Source: Mycobacterium parascrofulaceum ATCC BAA-614 (GTDB taxonomy: Bacteria; Actinomycetota; Actinomycetes; Mycobacteriales; Mycobacteriaceae). From it: DNA of 64,000 bases. Position numbers and translations under genes: made by a program. Numbering within the stretch: position 1 is the first letter of the stretch; the number at the start of each line of letters is the position of its first letter. The stretch covers positions 100,785 to 164,784 of the forward strand of contig NZ_GG770557.1 in NCBI RefSeq assembly GCF_000164135.1, given 5' to 3'. Below, in pieces: positions 45,603 through 57,573 of the stretch. The notes beneath the pieces were generated by a model, which worked only from the letters and a program-made list of their open reading frames with translations, was not told the origin of the DNA and made no database searches.

Positions 45603-46528
45603 GCCACCAGCCCCGCCAGCACCGCCGCCCCCGCCTGCACCGTCCGCGACAGCGCGGCGGTGCGGCGCAGGTCGGCCACCGTCGGCTCGTGACCGTCGCC
45701 CAGCGTGGGCCGGATCTGCAACTCGTGCCGGTACTGGGTGGGCCCGCCGAGCCGCACGCCCAACGCCCCGGCGAAGGCCGCCTCCACGACACCGGCGTTG
45801 GGGCTGGGGTGGCGGGCGGCGTCGCGGCGCCAGGCCCGCACCGCACCCGCGGGCGACCCGCTGACGAACGGCGCGCACAGCACCACCAGCGCCGCCGTCA
45901 CCCGCGCCGCCACATAGTTGGCCGCGTCGTCCAATCGCGCCGCCGCCCAACCGAATCGGGCATAGCGTTCGGATCGGTAGCCGATCATGGAGTCCAGCGT
46001 GTTGATCGCGCGGTAGGCCAGCACCCCGGGCGCCCCGCCCACGGCGGCGCACAGCAGCGGCGCCACCTGTGCGTCGGAGGTGTTTTCCGCGACCGATTCC
46101 AGCGACGCGCGCGCCAGGCCCGGGCCGTCCAGCCAGGCCGGGTCGCGCCCGCACAGCGACGGCAGCAGCCGGCGCGCGGCCTCGACGTCCCCGCCCTCCA
46201 GCAGTTCCGCCATCGCCAAGCCCGTGCGCGCCAACGAGGTTCCGCCCACCGACACCCAGGCGGCCGCCGCCGTCGCCGCGACCGACCAGGGCCGCCCGCC
46301 GCGGTCGGCGGCGCGCTGCAGCATCCAGCCGAGCGCGCTCGAGGCTGCGACCAGCGCCCCGACGTGCACCGCCCCCGCGGCCCTGCTGTCGCGGTACGTC
46401 ACGCGCTCCAGCCGGGCGGCGGCCCGGCCGAACGCCGCGACCGGATGTCCCCGTGCCGGGTCACCCAGCGCGAGGTCGGCCAGGTAGCCGGCCAGCACGC
46501 CGGCGGCCCTGGTCCGCGTCGCCACCAC
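45584..46528 (-). CDS. cobD: Adenosylcobinamide-phosphate synthase
   Basis: 314-aa membrane enzyme attaching aminopropanol to adenosylcobyric acid in cobalamin synthesis. Features are GDPARGHPVAAFGR near the start, ESVAENTSDAQVAPLL, and NTLDSMIGYRSERY followed by HPSPNAG, all CobD hallmarks. Several Ala/Val-rich helices are present. The start is GTG 46528. It converges with SURF1, overlapping by 19 nt. With the cobC-like and RNase H/phosphatase genes and cobS at the window start, it forms a scattered cobalamin set. Confidence 0.95.
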   Translation of the reverse strand: MVATRTRAAGVLAGYLADLALGDPARGHPVAAFGRAAARLERVTYRDSRAAGAVHVGALVAASSALGWMLQRAADRGGRPWSVAATAAAAWVSVGGTSLARTGLAMAELLEGGDVEAARRLLPSLCGRDPAWLDGPGLARASLESVAENTSDAQVAPLLCAAVGGAPGVLAYRAINTLDSMIGYRSERYARFGWAAARLDDAANYVAARVTAALVVLCAPFVSGSPAGAVRAWRRDAARHPSPNAGVVEAAFAGALGVRLGGPTQYRHELQIRPTLGDGHEPTVADLRRTAALSRTVQAGAAVLAGLVAYRWRP

Positions 46529-46563
46529 CCCGGCAGCGTCTCACACGTGGTTGACTCGAAGAC

Positions 46564-47394
46564 ATGGCGTCGTCCGCGATGAAGCGGCCCGCGACCCGGG
46601 TCGCCGACCTGCTGAACCCGGCGGCACTGTTGCTCCCGGCCGCGAACGTGATCATGCAGCTGGCCCTGCCCGGCGTCGGGTACGGCGTGCTGGAAAGCCC
46701 GATCGACAGCGGCAACGTCTACAAGCATCCGTTCAAGCGGGCGCGCACCACCGGCACCTACCTCGCCGTCGCCGCCATCGGGACGGAGTCCGACCGCGCG
46801 CTGATCCGCGGCGCCGTGGACGCCGTCCACCGGCAGGTCCGTTCCACGTCGTCAAGCCCGGTGCCCTACAACGCCTTCGACCCCAAGCTGCAGCTCTGGG
46901 TGGCCGCGTGCCTGTACCGCTACTTCGTCGACCAGCACGAGTTCCTGCACGGACCGCTGGACGGGGCCGCCGCCGACGCCGTCTACCTAAACGCCAGGCG
47001 GCTGGGCACCACGCTGCAGGTGCCCGAGCGGATGTGGCCGCCGGACCGAGCGGCGTTCGACGAGTACTGGAAACGCACGCTCGACGAACTGCGCATCGAC
47101 CCGCCGGTGCGCGAGCACCTGCGCGGCGTGGCGTCGCTGGCGTTCTTGCCGTGGCCGGTGCGGGTGCTGGCCGGCCGGTTCAACCTGTTCGCGACGACGG
47201 GGTTCCTGGCCCCGGAGTTTCGCGCGCTGATGCGGCTGGACTGGTCGGCGGCCCAGCAGCGCCAGTTCGAGTGGCTGCTGTCCGCGCTGCGGCTGGCCGA
47301 CCTCTTCCTGCCGCACGGGATCTGGCTTCTCGGGTATCAGATCTACTTGTGGGACATGCGTTTTCGGGTGCGACGGGGCCGGCGGATCGTCTAG
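46564..47394 (+). CDS. Oxygenase MpaB family/DUF2236 protein (Rv2237-like)
   Basis: 276-aa, mostly helical protein. DUF2236 features: [30 protein letters not shown], then [24 protein letters not shown] with the family His/Asp-rich helix QHEFLHG. MpaB relatives are heme oxygenases that cleave polymers such as rubber or prenyl chains; whether this one binds heme is unknown. ATG 46564 is divergent from cobD by 35 bp. It converges on the epoxide hydrolase with a 4-nt stop overlap. Confidence 0.85.
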   Translation: MASSAMKRPATRVADLLNPAALLLPAANVIMQLALPGVGYGVLESPIDSGNVYKHPFKRARTTGTYLAVAAIGTESDRALIRGAVDAVHRQVRSTSSSPVPYNAFDPKLQLWVAACLYRYFVDQHEFLHGPLDGAAADAVYLNARRLGTTLQVPERMWPPDRAAFDEYWKRTLDELRIDPPVREHLRGVASLAFLPWPVRVLAGRFNLFATTGFLAPEFRALMRLDWSAAQQRQFEWLLSALRLADLFLPHGIWLLGYQIYLWDMRFRVRRGRRIV

Positions 47395-48521
47395 CGCACG
47401 GTGGCGAAGAACGCGCGGACGTCCCCGACGAACAACTCGGGTTGCTCGAACGCGGCGAAGTGCCCGCCGCGCTCCATGGCCGTCCAGTGGGTGATGTTGT
47501 AGACCGGTTCGCACCAGCTTCTGGGCGCCTTCAGCAGCTCGCCCGGGAAAGCCGCCACGCCCGTGGGCATTACGACCCGGTCCAGCTGCCCCCACACCCT
47601 GAAGCTCTCCCAGTACAGCCGGGCCGAGGACGCGCCGGTGTTGGTCACCCAATAGACCATCACGTTGTCCAGGAGTTCGTCGCGGGTGAACACGTTCTCC
47701 GGATGCCCGTCGCAATCGGCCCACGCCCAGAACTTCTCGACGATCCACGCCAGTTGCCCCACCGGTGAATCGGCCAGCCCGTAGCCCAGGGTCTGGGGCC
47801 GGGTGGACTGCTGCTTGGAATAGCCGGTGCCCCATTTGCGGTGCTCGGCCATCGCGGCCATCGCCCGCCGCTCCTCGTCCGTCGGGTTCTGCAGCGACTC
47901 CGGGGTGGGCCGCCCGATCGGCATGTTGAGGTGAATCCCCGCGCAGTGCCCCCCGTTTCGGCCGATCTGGGTGGTCACGGCGGCGCCCCAGTCGCCGCCC
48001 TGGGCGCCGTAACGCCCGTAGCCCAGGCGCAGCATCAGCGTCTCCCAGGCCGCCGCGATCCTCTCCACGCCCCAGCCCGTGCGGGTGGGCTTGCCGGAGA
48101 ACCCGTATCCCGGCAGCGACGGGCAGATCACGTGGAAGGCGTCCGCGGCGCGCCCGGACGCCGGGGTGGTCAGCGGCTCGATCACCTTGTGGAACTCCAC
48201 GATCGAGCCGGGCCAGCCGTGGGTGATCAGCAGCGGGAAGGCGTCCTCGTGCGGCGAGCGCTGGTGGATGAAGTGGATGCCCAGCCCGTCGATCTCGGTG
48301 ACGTACTGGTCGAACCGGTTGAGCGCGGCCTCGCGGGAGCGCCAGTCGTATGCGTCGGCCCAGTAGCCGGCCAGCTCGCGGGTGTAGGCCAGCGGCATGC
48401 CCTGGCTCCAGTCGTCCACGCATTCGGCTTCCGGCCAGCGGGTGCGGGCCAGCCGCGCGCGCAGGTCGTCGAGGACGTCGTCGGGAACATCGATGCGAAA
48501 CGGCTGCACGGGTTCGTTCAC
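47391..48521 (-). CDS. Epoxide hydrolase with EHN N-terminal domain
   Basis: 376-aa protein: EHN domain at about residues 1-105 ([23 protein letters not shown]), then alpha/beta hydrolase with the oxyanion HGWPGS, nucleophile Asp in GGDWGAA, and the catalytic His in [12 protein letters not shown]. All triad parts appear intact, so it should open epoxides; substrate unknown. The GTG at 48521 gives the family start [10 protein letters not shown]; an ATG at 48548 would fall within palindromic repeats. Not recalled at this position in M. tuberculosis. Confidence 0.88.
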   Translation of the reverse strand: MNEPVQPFRIDVPDDVLDDLRARLARTRWPEAECVDDWSQGMPLAYTRELAGYWADAYDWRSREAALNRFDQYVTEIDGLGIHFIHQRSPHEDAFPLLITHGWPGSIVEFHKVIEPLTTPASGRAADAFHVICPSLPGYGFSGKPTRTGWGVERIAAAWETLMLRLGYGRYGAQGGDWGAAVTTQIGRNGGHCAGIHLNMPIGRPTPESLQNPTDEERRAMAAMAEHRKWGTGYSKQQSTRPQTLGYGLADSPVGQLAWIVEKFWAWADCDGHPENVFTRDELLDNVMVYWVTNTGASSARLYWESFRVWGQLDRVVMPTGVAAFPGELLKAPRSWCEPVYNITHWTAMERGGHFAAFEQPELFVGDVRAFFATVR

Positions 48522-48530
48522 GCCGCGAGC

Positions 48531-48576
48531 GTAACGCCAGCGCGACAATCGGGGCCCAGCGTCACGCTGGCGTGAC
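48531..48576. repeat. Two copies of the GTCACGC palindromic repeat
   Basis: A degenerate copy GTAACGCCAGCGCGAC lies at 48531-48546 and a clean copy GTCACGCTGGCGTGAC at 48561-48576. Both lie between the epoxide hydrolase start and tRNA-Val, so on the minus strand they follow the tRNA and precede the hydrolase gene. This suggests a terminator for the tRNA or a mobile palindrome. Same family as at 5241, 12537 and 53291. Confidence 0.8.
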
Positions 48577-48602
48577 GCCCGCGCGGGTCCGGAATCCGGG
48601 AG

Positions 48603-48674
48603 TGGGCGCGGACGGTATCGAACCGCCGACCGCTGGTGTGTAAAACCAGAGCTCTACCACTGAGCTACGCGCCC
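48603..48674 (-). tRNA. tRNA-Val (anticodon UAC)
   Basis: On the minus strand a 72-nt cloverleaf folds with acceptor GGGCGCG/CGCGCCC, D-arm GCTC/GAGC, anticodon stem CTGGT/ACCAG around loop TTTACAC (anticodon TAC), variable loop CGGTC, and T-arm GGCGG-TTCGATA-CCGTC. The discriminator is A; CCA is not encoded. It reads GTA valine codons. No integrase or duplicated tRNA end was seen nearby, so it is not an occupied attachment site in this window. Confidence 0.97.
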
Positions 48675-48720
48675 GTGCCCGAGGCAGGCTACACGCACCA
48701 CGCCCGGGTACCCAAAACTT

Positions 48721-49182
48721 TCAGCCCCGCAAAGCCGCCAGCGCGTCGACCCAGAGCCGCTGGTTTCGGGATTCGCCGGGCTGTTTGCATTCGGCGAACC
48801 GGATGACGCCGGACCGGTCGACGACGAACGTGCCGCGGTTGGAGTAGCCGGCGTCGTCGTTGAACACGCCGTAGGCCCGGCTGACCTCGCCGTGCGGCCA
48901 GAAGTCGGACAGCACCGGGAAGGTGAACCCGCTTTCCAGCGACCAGATCCGGTGCGTGGGCGGTGGCCCCACCGAAATGGCCAGCGCCACGCTGTCCTCG
49001 TTCTCGTAGTCGGGCAGGTGATCGCGCAGCTGGTCCAGCTCGCCCTGGCAGATGCCGGTGAACGCCAGCGGGAAGAACACCAGCAGCACGTTCTTGGAGC
49101 CGCGGTAGGAGCTCAGGGTGACCCGCTGTTGGTTCTGGTCGCGCAGTGTGAAGTCCGGGGCGGTGGCGCCGACGGGCAGCAT
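48721..49182 (-). CDS. ahpE: One-cysteine peroxiredoxin AhpE
   Basis: 153 aa, equal to M. tuberculosis AhpE. The peroxidatic Cys45 lies in FPLAFTGICQGEL. No resolving cysteine is at the usual position (one other Cys, in AECKQP), so it is a 1-Cys type reduced by an external thiol such as mycothiol/mycoredoxin. The ATG at 49182 shares one base with the stop of the DUF3052 gene (TGATG), so translation is coupled. It removes peroxides and peroxynitrite in the cytosol. Confidence 0.97.
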   Translation of the reverse strand: MLPVGATAPDFTLRDQNQQRVTLSSYRGSKNVLLVFFPLAFTGICQGELDQLRDHLPDYENEDSVALAISVGPPPTHRIWSLESGFTFPVLSDFWPHGEVSRAYGVFNDDAGYSNRGTFVVDRSGVIRFAECKQPGESRNQRLWVDALAALRG

Positions 49183-49604
49183 CAACGCTTCCCGGTTCGC
49201 GACTTCGGCTGCACCAGCCGGCTGGCGCTCCAGTCGCCCAGGTTGACCGACGACGTCGGCATCAGGCCTGCGGTGGGGGCCGCCTCGGCGATCTCGGCCG
49301 GCAGCACGTGGCCGGGCTTGCCGGTCTTGGGCGTCAGCACCCAGATCACGCCGTCTTCGGCCAGCGGGCCGATCGCGTCCATCAGGGTGTCCACCAGGTC
49401 GCCGTCCCCGTCGCGCCACCACAGCAGCACCACGTCGACGACCTCGTCGGTGTCCTCGTCGAGCAAGTCACCGCCGCACGCTTCCTCGACGTCAGCGCGG
49501 ATGTCGTCGTCGGTGTCCTCGTCCCAGCCCCATTCCTGGACAACTTGGTCTCGTTGGATGCCCAGTTTGCGGGCGTAGCCCGGGGCGTGATCCGCCGCGA
49601 CCAC
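49182..49604 (-). CDS. DUF3052 family protein (Rv2239c-like)
   Basis: 140-aa acidic protein with GYARKLGIQRDQVVQEWGWDED at the start, DVVLLWWRDGDGDLVDTL in the middle and DGVIWVLTPKTGKPGHV, the DUF3052 signature. Function unknown; it resembles a small methyltransferase-less Rossmann-like domain. The GTG at 49604 is chosen because AAGGAGG stands 7 nt upstream; an ATG at 49622 lies on that ribosome site and is unlikely. Coupled to ahpE downstream, implying a shared role, perhaps in oxidative stress (inference). Confidence 0.85.
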   Translation of the reverse strand: MVAADHAPGYARKLGIQRDQVVQEWGWDEDTDDDIRADVEEACGGDLLDEDTDEVVDVVLLWWRDGDGDLVDTLMDAIGPLAEDGVIWVLTPKTGKPGHVLPAEIAEAAPTAGLMPTSSVNLGDWSASRLVQPKSRTGKR

Positions 49605-49705
49605 CGTGGAGCCTCCTTGCATCTCTTCGCACTATCTGTGCCGTGCGATGCGCATTATCGTCGCACAGCCCCGACCGGGTCGACACTCGCGCCTCACGAG
49701 GCGCC

Positions 49706-50287
49706 TCAGAAGGCCGCCAGGCACAGTTTCAGCGCCTTCGTCTTGGCGTCGTTGAGCCGGTCCACCCGCCGATTGAACTCCCCCGTCGCCGCGTGCGTGC
49801 CGATGGCGTTGGCCACCGCGCGGGCCGCGTCGATGTACGCGTTGAACGCGTCCTTCAGCGGCTGGGACAGCGCGTCGTTGACGCTGTTGCCCACCGTGTC
49901 GGCGCTGCTGTTGAGCGCGTCGATGGCGGGGCCCTCCGTGGGGCCGGTGTTGCGGCCCGCGTTGAACGCGCCGACGAAGACGTTCACCTTGTCGATCGCG
50001 TCCTTGCTCGACGTGGCCAGGGTGTCGCAGGAGGTGCGCACCGCCCGGGTGGTCAGCGACTGTTGCCGCTGCGATTCGCGGACCCGTGACGTCGCCGACG
50101 ACGCGGACACCGACGCGGACACCGACTGCCGGTAGGCCGGGGCCACCTGGGTGTCGGGCGTGGCGGTGCCGTTGGTGACGGTGGTACACCCCACGATCCC
50201 CATCAGCATGGCCGCGATACACCCGAGCGCCAGAGCGCCTCGCCTGGGGAAGCTCCCCGCAAGGACGGCACGCCATCCGATGAGCAC
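49706..50287 (-). CDS. Lipoprotein of unknown function (Rv2240c-like)
   Basis: 193 aa with a signal peptide ending in lipobox MGIVGC (Cys about residue 34), then a Ser/Thr-rich linker and a helical domain with two cysteines (TSCDTL and LKLCL). No catalytic motif. The start GTG 50287 lacks a clear ribosome site, so a later start is possible. It is divergent from aceE; the 185-bp gap contains both promoters, and no distinct site was recognised there. Expected at the outer face of the plasma membrane. Confidence 0.78.
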   Translation of the reverse strand: MLIGWRAVLAGSFPRRGALALGCIAAMLMGIVGCTTVTNGTATPDTQVAPAYRQSVSASVSASSATSRVRESQRQQSLTTRAVRTSCDTLATSSKDAIDKVNVFVGAFNAGRNTGPTEGPAIDALNSSADTVGNSVNDALSQPLKDAFNAYIDAARAVANAIGTHAATGEFNRRVDRLNDAKTKALKLCLAAF

Positions 50288-50472
50288 GGCTCATGACGTT
50301 ACCGGGTGGCCTGCCCGACCGTTCCGCTACGCACGAGTTCGTGTCCGCCGGGCGAACCCGCGTCGGCTACCCGACGTCGGCTGGCCCCGCGAAACGCCGG
50401 TGCGGCACCATAGGGGGAGACGGTGCACAGCACCCCGAGGGCACAAGCCCCGCCAACTACAGGAGCAGTGCG

Positions 50473-53262
<2,790 letters not shown>

Positions 53263-53290
53263 GGGCCCAAGGCCCCCTCCCCGGCCGAGC

Positions 53291-53373
53291 GTCACGCCAG
53301 CGTGGCGGTCGCCCCCGAGCGTCACGCCAGCGTGGCGGTCGCCCCCGAGCGTCACGCCAGCGTGACGCTCGGG
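53291..53373. repeat. Three palindromic repeats after aceE, last one a 14-bp hairpin
   Basis: Copies of GTCACGCCAGCGTG[G/A]C at 53291, 53321 and 53351, exactly 30 bp apart. The third extends to 53344-53373, where CCCGAGCGTCACGC and GCGTGACGCTCGGG form perfect 14-bp arms around CA. It lies between aceE and the mabR start, where a terminator or roadblock would isolate the two genes. No T-tract follows. Confidence 0.88.
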
Positions 53374-53441
53374 CACCGCGGGGCCGTACAAACCCCCACC
53401 GCCTTGGTGGATACTTCCAAAATGTGGCGTAGGTTTTAGGG

Positions 53442-54767
53442 GTGAATGACAATCCGTTCGCCGGCCCATTCGCCAAGCAGCCCCGGTCGCCGTTGGAAAT
53501 GCTCAACACCGTGCCGGACTCGGTGTTGCGCCGGCTCAAGCAGTACTCCGGCCGGCTGGCCACCGAGGCGGTGTCGGTCATGCAGGACCGGCTGCCCTTC
53601 TTCGCCGACCTGGAAGCCTCGCAGCGGGCCAGCGTGGCGCTGGTGGTGCAGACGGCCATCAACAACTTCGTCGAGTGGATGCAGGACCCGCACAGCAACG
53701 TCAGCTACACCGCCCAGGCCTTCGAGCTGGTGCCCCAGGACCTGGCCCGCCGGATCGCGCTGCGGCACAGCGTGGACATGGTGCGCGTCACCATGGAGTT
53801 CTTCGAAGAGGTGTTGCCCCTGGTGGCGCGCTCCGAGGAGCAGTTGACCGCGCTGACCGTCGGCGTCCTCAAGTACAGCCGCGACCTGGCGTTCACCGCC
53901 GCCTCGGCCTACGCCAACGCGGCCGAGGCGCGGGGCACCTGGGACAGCCGGATGGAGGCCAGCGTCGTCGACGCGGTGGTCCGCGGCGACACCGGCCCCG
54001 AGTTGCTGTCCCGGGCCGCCGCGCTGAACTGGGACACCACCGCCCCGGCGACCGTCGTGGTCGGCGTCCCGGCACCCGGGCGGGACGGGTCGACCGGGCC
54101 GGGCGACGACCAGCGGGCCAGCCAGCACGTCCGCGACATCGCCGCCCAGCACGGCCGCGCCGCCCTCACCGACGTGCACGGCACCTGGCTGGTCGCCATC
54201 GTGTCCGGCCAACTGTCGCCAACCGACAAATTCCTCGGCGACCTGCTGCAGGCCTTCTCCGACGGCCCGGTGGTCATCGGGCCCACGGCGCCGATGCTCA
54301 CCGCGGCCTACCACAGCGCCAGCGAGGCGATTTCCGGGATGAACGCCGTCGGCGGCTGGCGGGGGGCGCCCCGGCCCGTTCAGGCGCGGGAGCTCCTGCC
54401 CGAACGCGCCCTGATGGGCGACGCGTCGGCGATCGTCGCGCTGCACACCGACGTCATGGGACCGCTGGCCGACGCGGGGCCCACGCTGATCGAGACTCTT
54501 GACGCTTACTTAGATTGTGGCGGTGCGATTGAGGCCTGTGCCAGAAAGTTGTTCGTTCATCCAAACACGGTCCGCTACCGGCTCAAGCGGATCACCGACT
54601 TCACCGGACGCGATCCCACGCAGCCCCGTGACGCATATGTCCTGCGCGTGGCGGCGACCGTGGGCCAGCTGAACTACCCCACCGCTCCCGCTAGCGTCGG
54701 CGCCACCACGATGCCTCCCGTTCCGCTGCCGGTCAGGGCCGCAATCGCGGATCAACCGGCGTCATAG
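53442..54767 (+). CDS. mabR: PucR-type regulator MabR of the fasII operon
   Basis: 441-aa cytosolic regulator. The N-terminal helical part (about residues 1-160) and central domain precede a C-terminal HTH of PucR/CdaR type, GGAIEACARKLFVHPNTVRYRLKRI at about 360-384. The M. tuberculosis orthologue Rv2242 (MabR) binds the fasII promoter and responds to long-chain acyl-CoA, acting as an activator. The start is GTG 53442. It sits directly before the fasII promoter, where a fitting palindrome is visible. Its own promoter lies in the repeat-containing gap 53374-53441. Confidence 0.9.
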   Translation: MNDNPFAGPFAKQPRSPLEMLNTVPDSVLRRLKQYSGRLATEAVSVMQDRLPFFADLEASQRASVALVVQTAINNFVEWMQDPHSNVSYTAQAFELVPQDLARRIALRHSVDMVRVTMEFFEEVLPLVARSEEQLTALTVGVLKYSRDLAFTAASAYANAAEARGTWDSRMEASVVDAVVRGDTGPELLSRAAALNWDTTAPATVVVGVPAPGRDGSTGPGDDQRASQHVRDIAAQHGRAALTDVHGTWLVAIVSGQLSPTDKFLGDLLQAFSDGPVVIGPTAPMLTAAYHSASEAISGMNAVGGWRGAPRPVQARELLPERALMGDASAIVALHTDVMGPLADAGPTLIETLDAYLDCGGAIEACARKLFVHPNTVRYRLKRITDFTGRDPTQPRDAYVLRVAATVGQLNYPTAPASVGATTMPPVPLPVRAAIADQPAS

Positions 54768-54820
54768 TGATCCAGGCAACAGGTCGCGGCGCGGTATCGA
54801 ACACGTAGCTTACGGAGCTA

Positions 54821-54841
54821 TTTTGTGGGGACTACACAAAA
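54821..54841. promoter_or_regulatory. MabR-type palindrome TTTTGT-N9-ACAAAA
   Basis: TTTTGT at 54821-54826, nine bases, ACAAAA at 54836-54841, in a 140-bp AT-richer gap upstream of fabD. I recall the same spaced palindrome described for MabR at the M. tuberculosis fasII promoter. It lies 67 bp before the fabD start. The rest of the gap shows no other symmetric element. Confidence 0.7.
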
Positions 54842-54907
54842 ACCTAAGACCAGGTTCATAATCTGTTACACCCGCCAAAACCGTTTCCACAGTGTTCTCT
54901 TAAACAC

Positions 54908-55816
54908 GTGATTGCATTGCTTGCGCCCGGACAGGGTTCACAGACCGAGGGGATGCTCTCGCCGTGGCTCGACCTGCCGGGTGCCGCGGACCAGCTCGAC
55001 TTGTGGTCGAAGGCCAGCGGCCTCGACCTGGTCCGGCTGGGCACCACCGCGTCCACCGAGGAGATCACCGACACCGCGGTCACTCAGCCGCTGGTCGTCG
55101 CCGCCACGCTGCTGGCCCACCAGGAGATGACCAAGCGCGGCCTGCTGTCCGACACCGACCTGATCGTGGCGGGCCACTCGGTCGGCGAGATTGCGGCCTA
55201 CGCGATCGCCGGTGTGATGGCCGCCGACGACGCCGTCGCGCTGGCCGCCACCCGCGGCGCCGAGATGGCCAAGGCGTGCGCCATCGAGCCGACCGGCATG
55301 TCCGCGGTGCTCGGTGGTGACGAGGCCGAGGTGCTGAACCGTCTCGAGCAGCTCGACCTGTTCCCCGCCAACCGCAACGCCGCCGGCCAGATCGTCGCCG
55401 CCGGCCCGCTGACCGCGCTGGAGAAGCTGGCCGAGGACCCGCCGGCCAAGGCCCGCGTGCGCGCCCTCGGGGTGGCCGGGGCATTCCACACCAAGTACAT
55501 GGCTCCGGCCCTCGACCGCTACGCCGCCGCGGCGGCCGCGGTCACGACCGCCGAGCCCACCGCCACGCTGCTGTCCAACCGCGACGGACAGCCCGTCACC
55601 TCGGCGGCCGCGGCGATGGACGCGCTGGTCGCCCAGCTGACCCAGCCGGTGCGCTGGGACCTGTGCACGGCGACCATGCGTGACCGGGAGATCACGGCGG
55701 CGGTGGAGTTCCCCCCTGCGGGCACTCTCACCGGTATCGCCAAACGCGAACTTCGGGGGGTTGCCACCCGCGCCGTCAAGGCACCCGCAGACCTGGACGC
55801 ACTGGCCGAACTCTGA
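54908..55816 (+). CDS. fabD: Malonyl-CoA:ACP transacylase
   Basis: First gene of the mycobacterial FAS-II operon. It loads malonate onto AcpM for chain extension to meromycolate. 302 aa, the same as M. tuberculosis. The active-site Ser lies in VAGHSVGEIAA at about residue 91, and the conserved GQGSQ motif near the start (LAPGQGSQTEGM). The start is GTG 54908, soon after a TTAAA-rich stretch. Followed by acpM after 82 bp, a gap large enough for a secondary promoter, although none is clear. Confidence 0.97.
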   Translation: MIALLAPGQGSQTEGMLSPWLDLPGAADQLDLWSKASGLDLVRLGTTASTEEITDTAVTQPLVVAATLLAHQEMTKRGLLSDTDLIVAGHSVGEIAAYAIAGVMAADDAVALAATRGAEMAKACAIEPTGMSAVLGGDEAEVLNRLEQLDLFPANRNAAGQIVAAGPLTALEKLAEDPPAKARVRALGVAGAFHTKYMAPALDRYAAAAAAVTTAEPTATLLSNRDGQPVTSAAAAMDALVAQLTQPVRWDLCTATMRDREITAAVEFPPAGTLTGIAKRELRGVATRAVKAPADLDALAEL

Positions 55817-55898
55817 CAGCCGCATCCAGTACAACCACATAACGCTCTATAAGAACACTCTGTTCGATCAACACAACACATCACGAAGGGAAGACGCT

Positions 55899-56243
55899 GT
55901 GGCCGTCAGCCAGGAAGAAATCATCGCCGGTATCGCGGAGATCATCGAAGAGGTCACCGGTATCGAGCCGTCCGAGGTCACCCCGGAGAAGTCCTTCGTG
56001 GACGACCTGGACATCGACTCGCTGTCGATGGTTGAGATCGCGGTGCAGACCGAGGACAAGTACGGCGTGAAGATCCCGGACGAGGACCTCGCCGGCCTGC
56101 GCACCGTTGGTGACGTCGTGTCCTACATCCAGAAGCTCGAGGAAGAGAACCCCGAGGCTGCCGAGGCGCTGCGCGCCAAGCTGGAGACCGAGAACCCCGA
56201 CGCCGTGGCGAACGTCAAGGCAAGGATGGAAGCGGACAAGTGA
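55899..56243 (+). CDS. acpM: Meromycolate extension acyl carrier protein
   Basis: 114 aa with the phosphopantetheine site Ser41 in [11 protein letters not shown]. It has a long charged C-terminal extension (about residues 82-114, [19 protein letters not shown]), characteristic of AcpM and absent from ordinary ACPs. The start is GTG 55899 with AAGGGAAG upstream. Its stop overlaps the kasA start (GTGA), so synthesis of carrier and condensing enzyme is linked. It carries the growing meromycolic chain. Confidence 0.98.
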   Translation: MAVSQEEIIAGIAEIIEEVTGIEPSEVTPEKSFVDDLDIDSLSMVEIAVQTEDKYGVKIPDEDLAGLRTVGDVVSYIQKLEEENPEAAEALRAKLETENPDAVANVKARMEADK

Positions 56244-57490
56244 GCAAGCCTTCCACTGCTAATGGCGGTTACCCCAGCGTTGTGGTAACCGCCGTCACGG
56301 CGACGACGTCGATCGCGCCGGACATCGAGAGCACGTGGAAGGGTTTGTTGGCCGGCGAAAGCGGCATCCACGTCCTCGAAGACGAGTTCGTCACCAAGTG
56401 GGACCTGCCCGTCAAGATCGGTGGGCACCTCAAGGAGCCCATCGACGAGCACATGAGCAGGCTCGACCTGCGCCGGATGTCCTACGTCCAGCGGCTGGCC
56501 AAGTTGCTCAGCACTCAGCTGTGGGAGACCGCCGGCAACCCGGAGCTCGACCCCGACCGGTTCTCGGTCGTGGTCGGCACCGGGCTCGGTGGCGCCGAAC
56601 GGATCGTCGAGAGCTACGACCTGATGAACGAGGGCGGGCCCCGCAAGGTGTCGCCGCTCGCCGTTCAGATGATCATGCCCAACGGCGCCGCGGCCGTGGT
56701 CGGCCTGCAGCTCGGGGCGCGGGCCGGGGTGATCACCCCGGTGTCGGCCTGTTCGTCGGGCTCCGAAGCGATCGCCCACGCCTGGCGCCAGATCGTCATG
56801 GGTGACGCGGACGTCGCCGTCTGCGGTGGCGTCGAGGGCCCCATCGAGGCGCTGCCCATCGCGGCGTTCTCGATGATGCGGGCCATGTCGACCCGCAACG
56901 ACGAGCCCGAGCGCGCGTCGCGGCCGTTCGACAAGGACCGCGACGGGTTCGTGTTCGGCGAGGCCGGGGCCATGATGCTCATCGAGACCGAGGAGCACGC
57001 CAAGGCCCGCGGCGCCAAGCCGCTGGCCCGGTTGATGGGTGCCGGCATCACGTCGGACGCGTTCCACATGGTGGCGCCGGCTGCGGACGGCGTCCGCGCC
57101 GGCCGGGCGATGCAACGGTCGCTCGAGTTGGCCGGCTTGTCCCCCAAGGACATTGACCACGTCAACGCCCACGGGACGGCGACACCGATCGGTGACACGG
57201 CCGAGGCCAACGCCATCCGCGTCGCCGGCTGCGAGCAAGCCGCGGTGTACGCACCGAAATCCGCACTGGGCCACTCCATCGGAGCGGTCGGTGCGCTGGA
57301 ATCTGTTCTCACGGTATTGAGCCTTCGGGACGGCGTGATACCGCCGACACTGAACTACGAAACCCCAGATCCCGAGATCGACCTCGATGTTGTCGCGGGC
57401 GAACCTCGCTACGGCGATTTCCGTTACGCCATCAACAACTCGTTCGGATTCGGTGGCCACAACGTGGCTCTCGCCTTCGGGCGGTACTGA
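56240..57490 (+). CDS. kasA: Beta-ketoacyl-ACP synthase KasA
   Basis: Elongating condensing enzyme of FAS-II, 416 aa. The catalytic Cys171 in [11 protein letters not shown] and histidines in NAHGTATP and [10 protein letters not shown] are present, and NSFGFGGHN closes the fold. KasA is essential in M. tuberculosis and is inhibited by thiolactomycin. The start is GTG 56240 overlapping acpM. It is followed by kasB after an 83-bp gap with a hairpin. Confidence 0.98.
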   Translation: MSKPSTANGGYPSVVVTAVTATTSIAPDIESTWKGLLAGESGIHVLEDEFVTKWDLPVKIGGHLKEPIDEHMSRLDLRRMSYVQRLAKLLSTQLWETAGNPELDPDRFSVVVGTGLGGAERIVESYDLMNEGGPRKVSPLAVQMIMPNGAAAVVGLQLGARAGVITPVSACSSGSEAIAHAWRQIVMGDADVAVCGGVEGPIEALPIAAFSMMRAMSTRNDEPERASRPFDKDRDGFVFGEAGAMMLIETEEHAKARGAKPLARLMGAGITSDAFHMVAPAADGVRAGRAMQRSLELAGLSPKDIDHVNAHGTATPIGDTAEANAIRVAGCEQAAVYAPKSALGHSIGAVGALESVLTVLSLRDGVIPPTLNYETPDPEIDLDVVAGEPRYGDFRYAINNSFGFGGHNVALAFGRY

Positions 57491-57499
57491 GGCTGGATG

Positions 57500-57544
57500 G
57501 TGGTGACCCGCTTCCCCCGGCCTCGCCGGGATGGCGATCACCAC
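57500..57544. promoter_or_regulatory. Potential hairpin between kasA and kasB
   Basis: GTGGTGA at 57500-57506 pairs with TCACCAC at 57538-57544, enclosing a GC-rich inner stem (CCCGG-type). Situated 9 bp after the kasA stop and 30 bp before the kasB ATG. It could tune kasB relative to kasA by partial termination or RNA processing. Symmetry is modest. Confidence 0.35.
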
Positions 57545-57573
57545 TAAGCACGGAAGGAACGTTCGCAAGACCC

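Noticed and set aside
48603..48674. tRNA-Val as an integration site for a mobile element
   Set aside because: No integrase, no duplicated tRNA 3-prime end and ordinary chromosomal genes on both sides.
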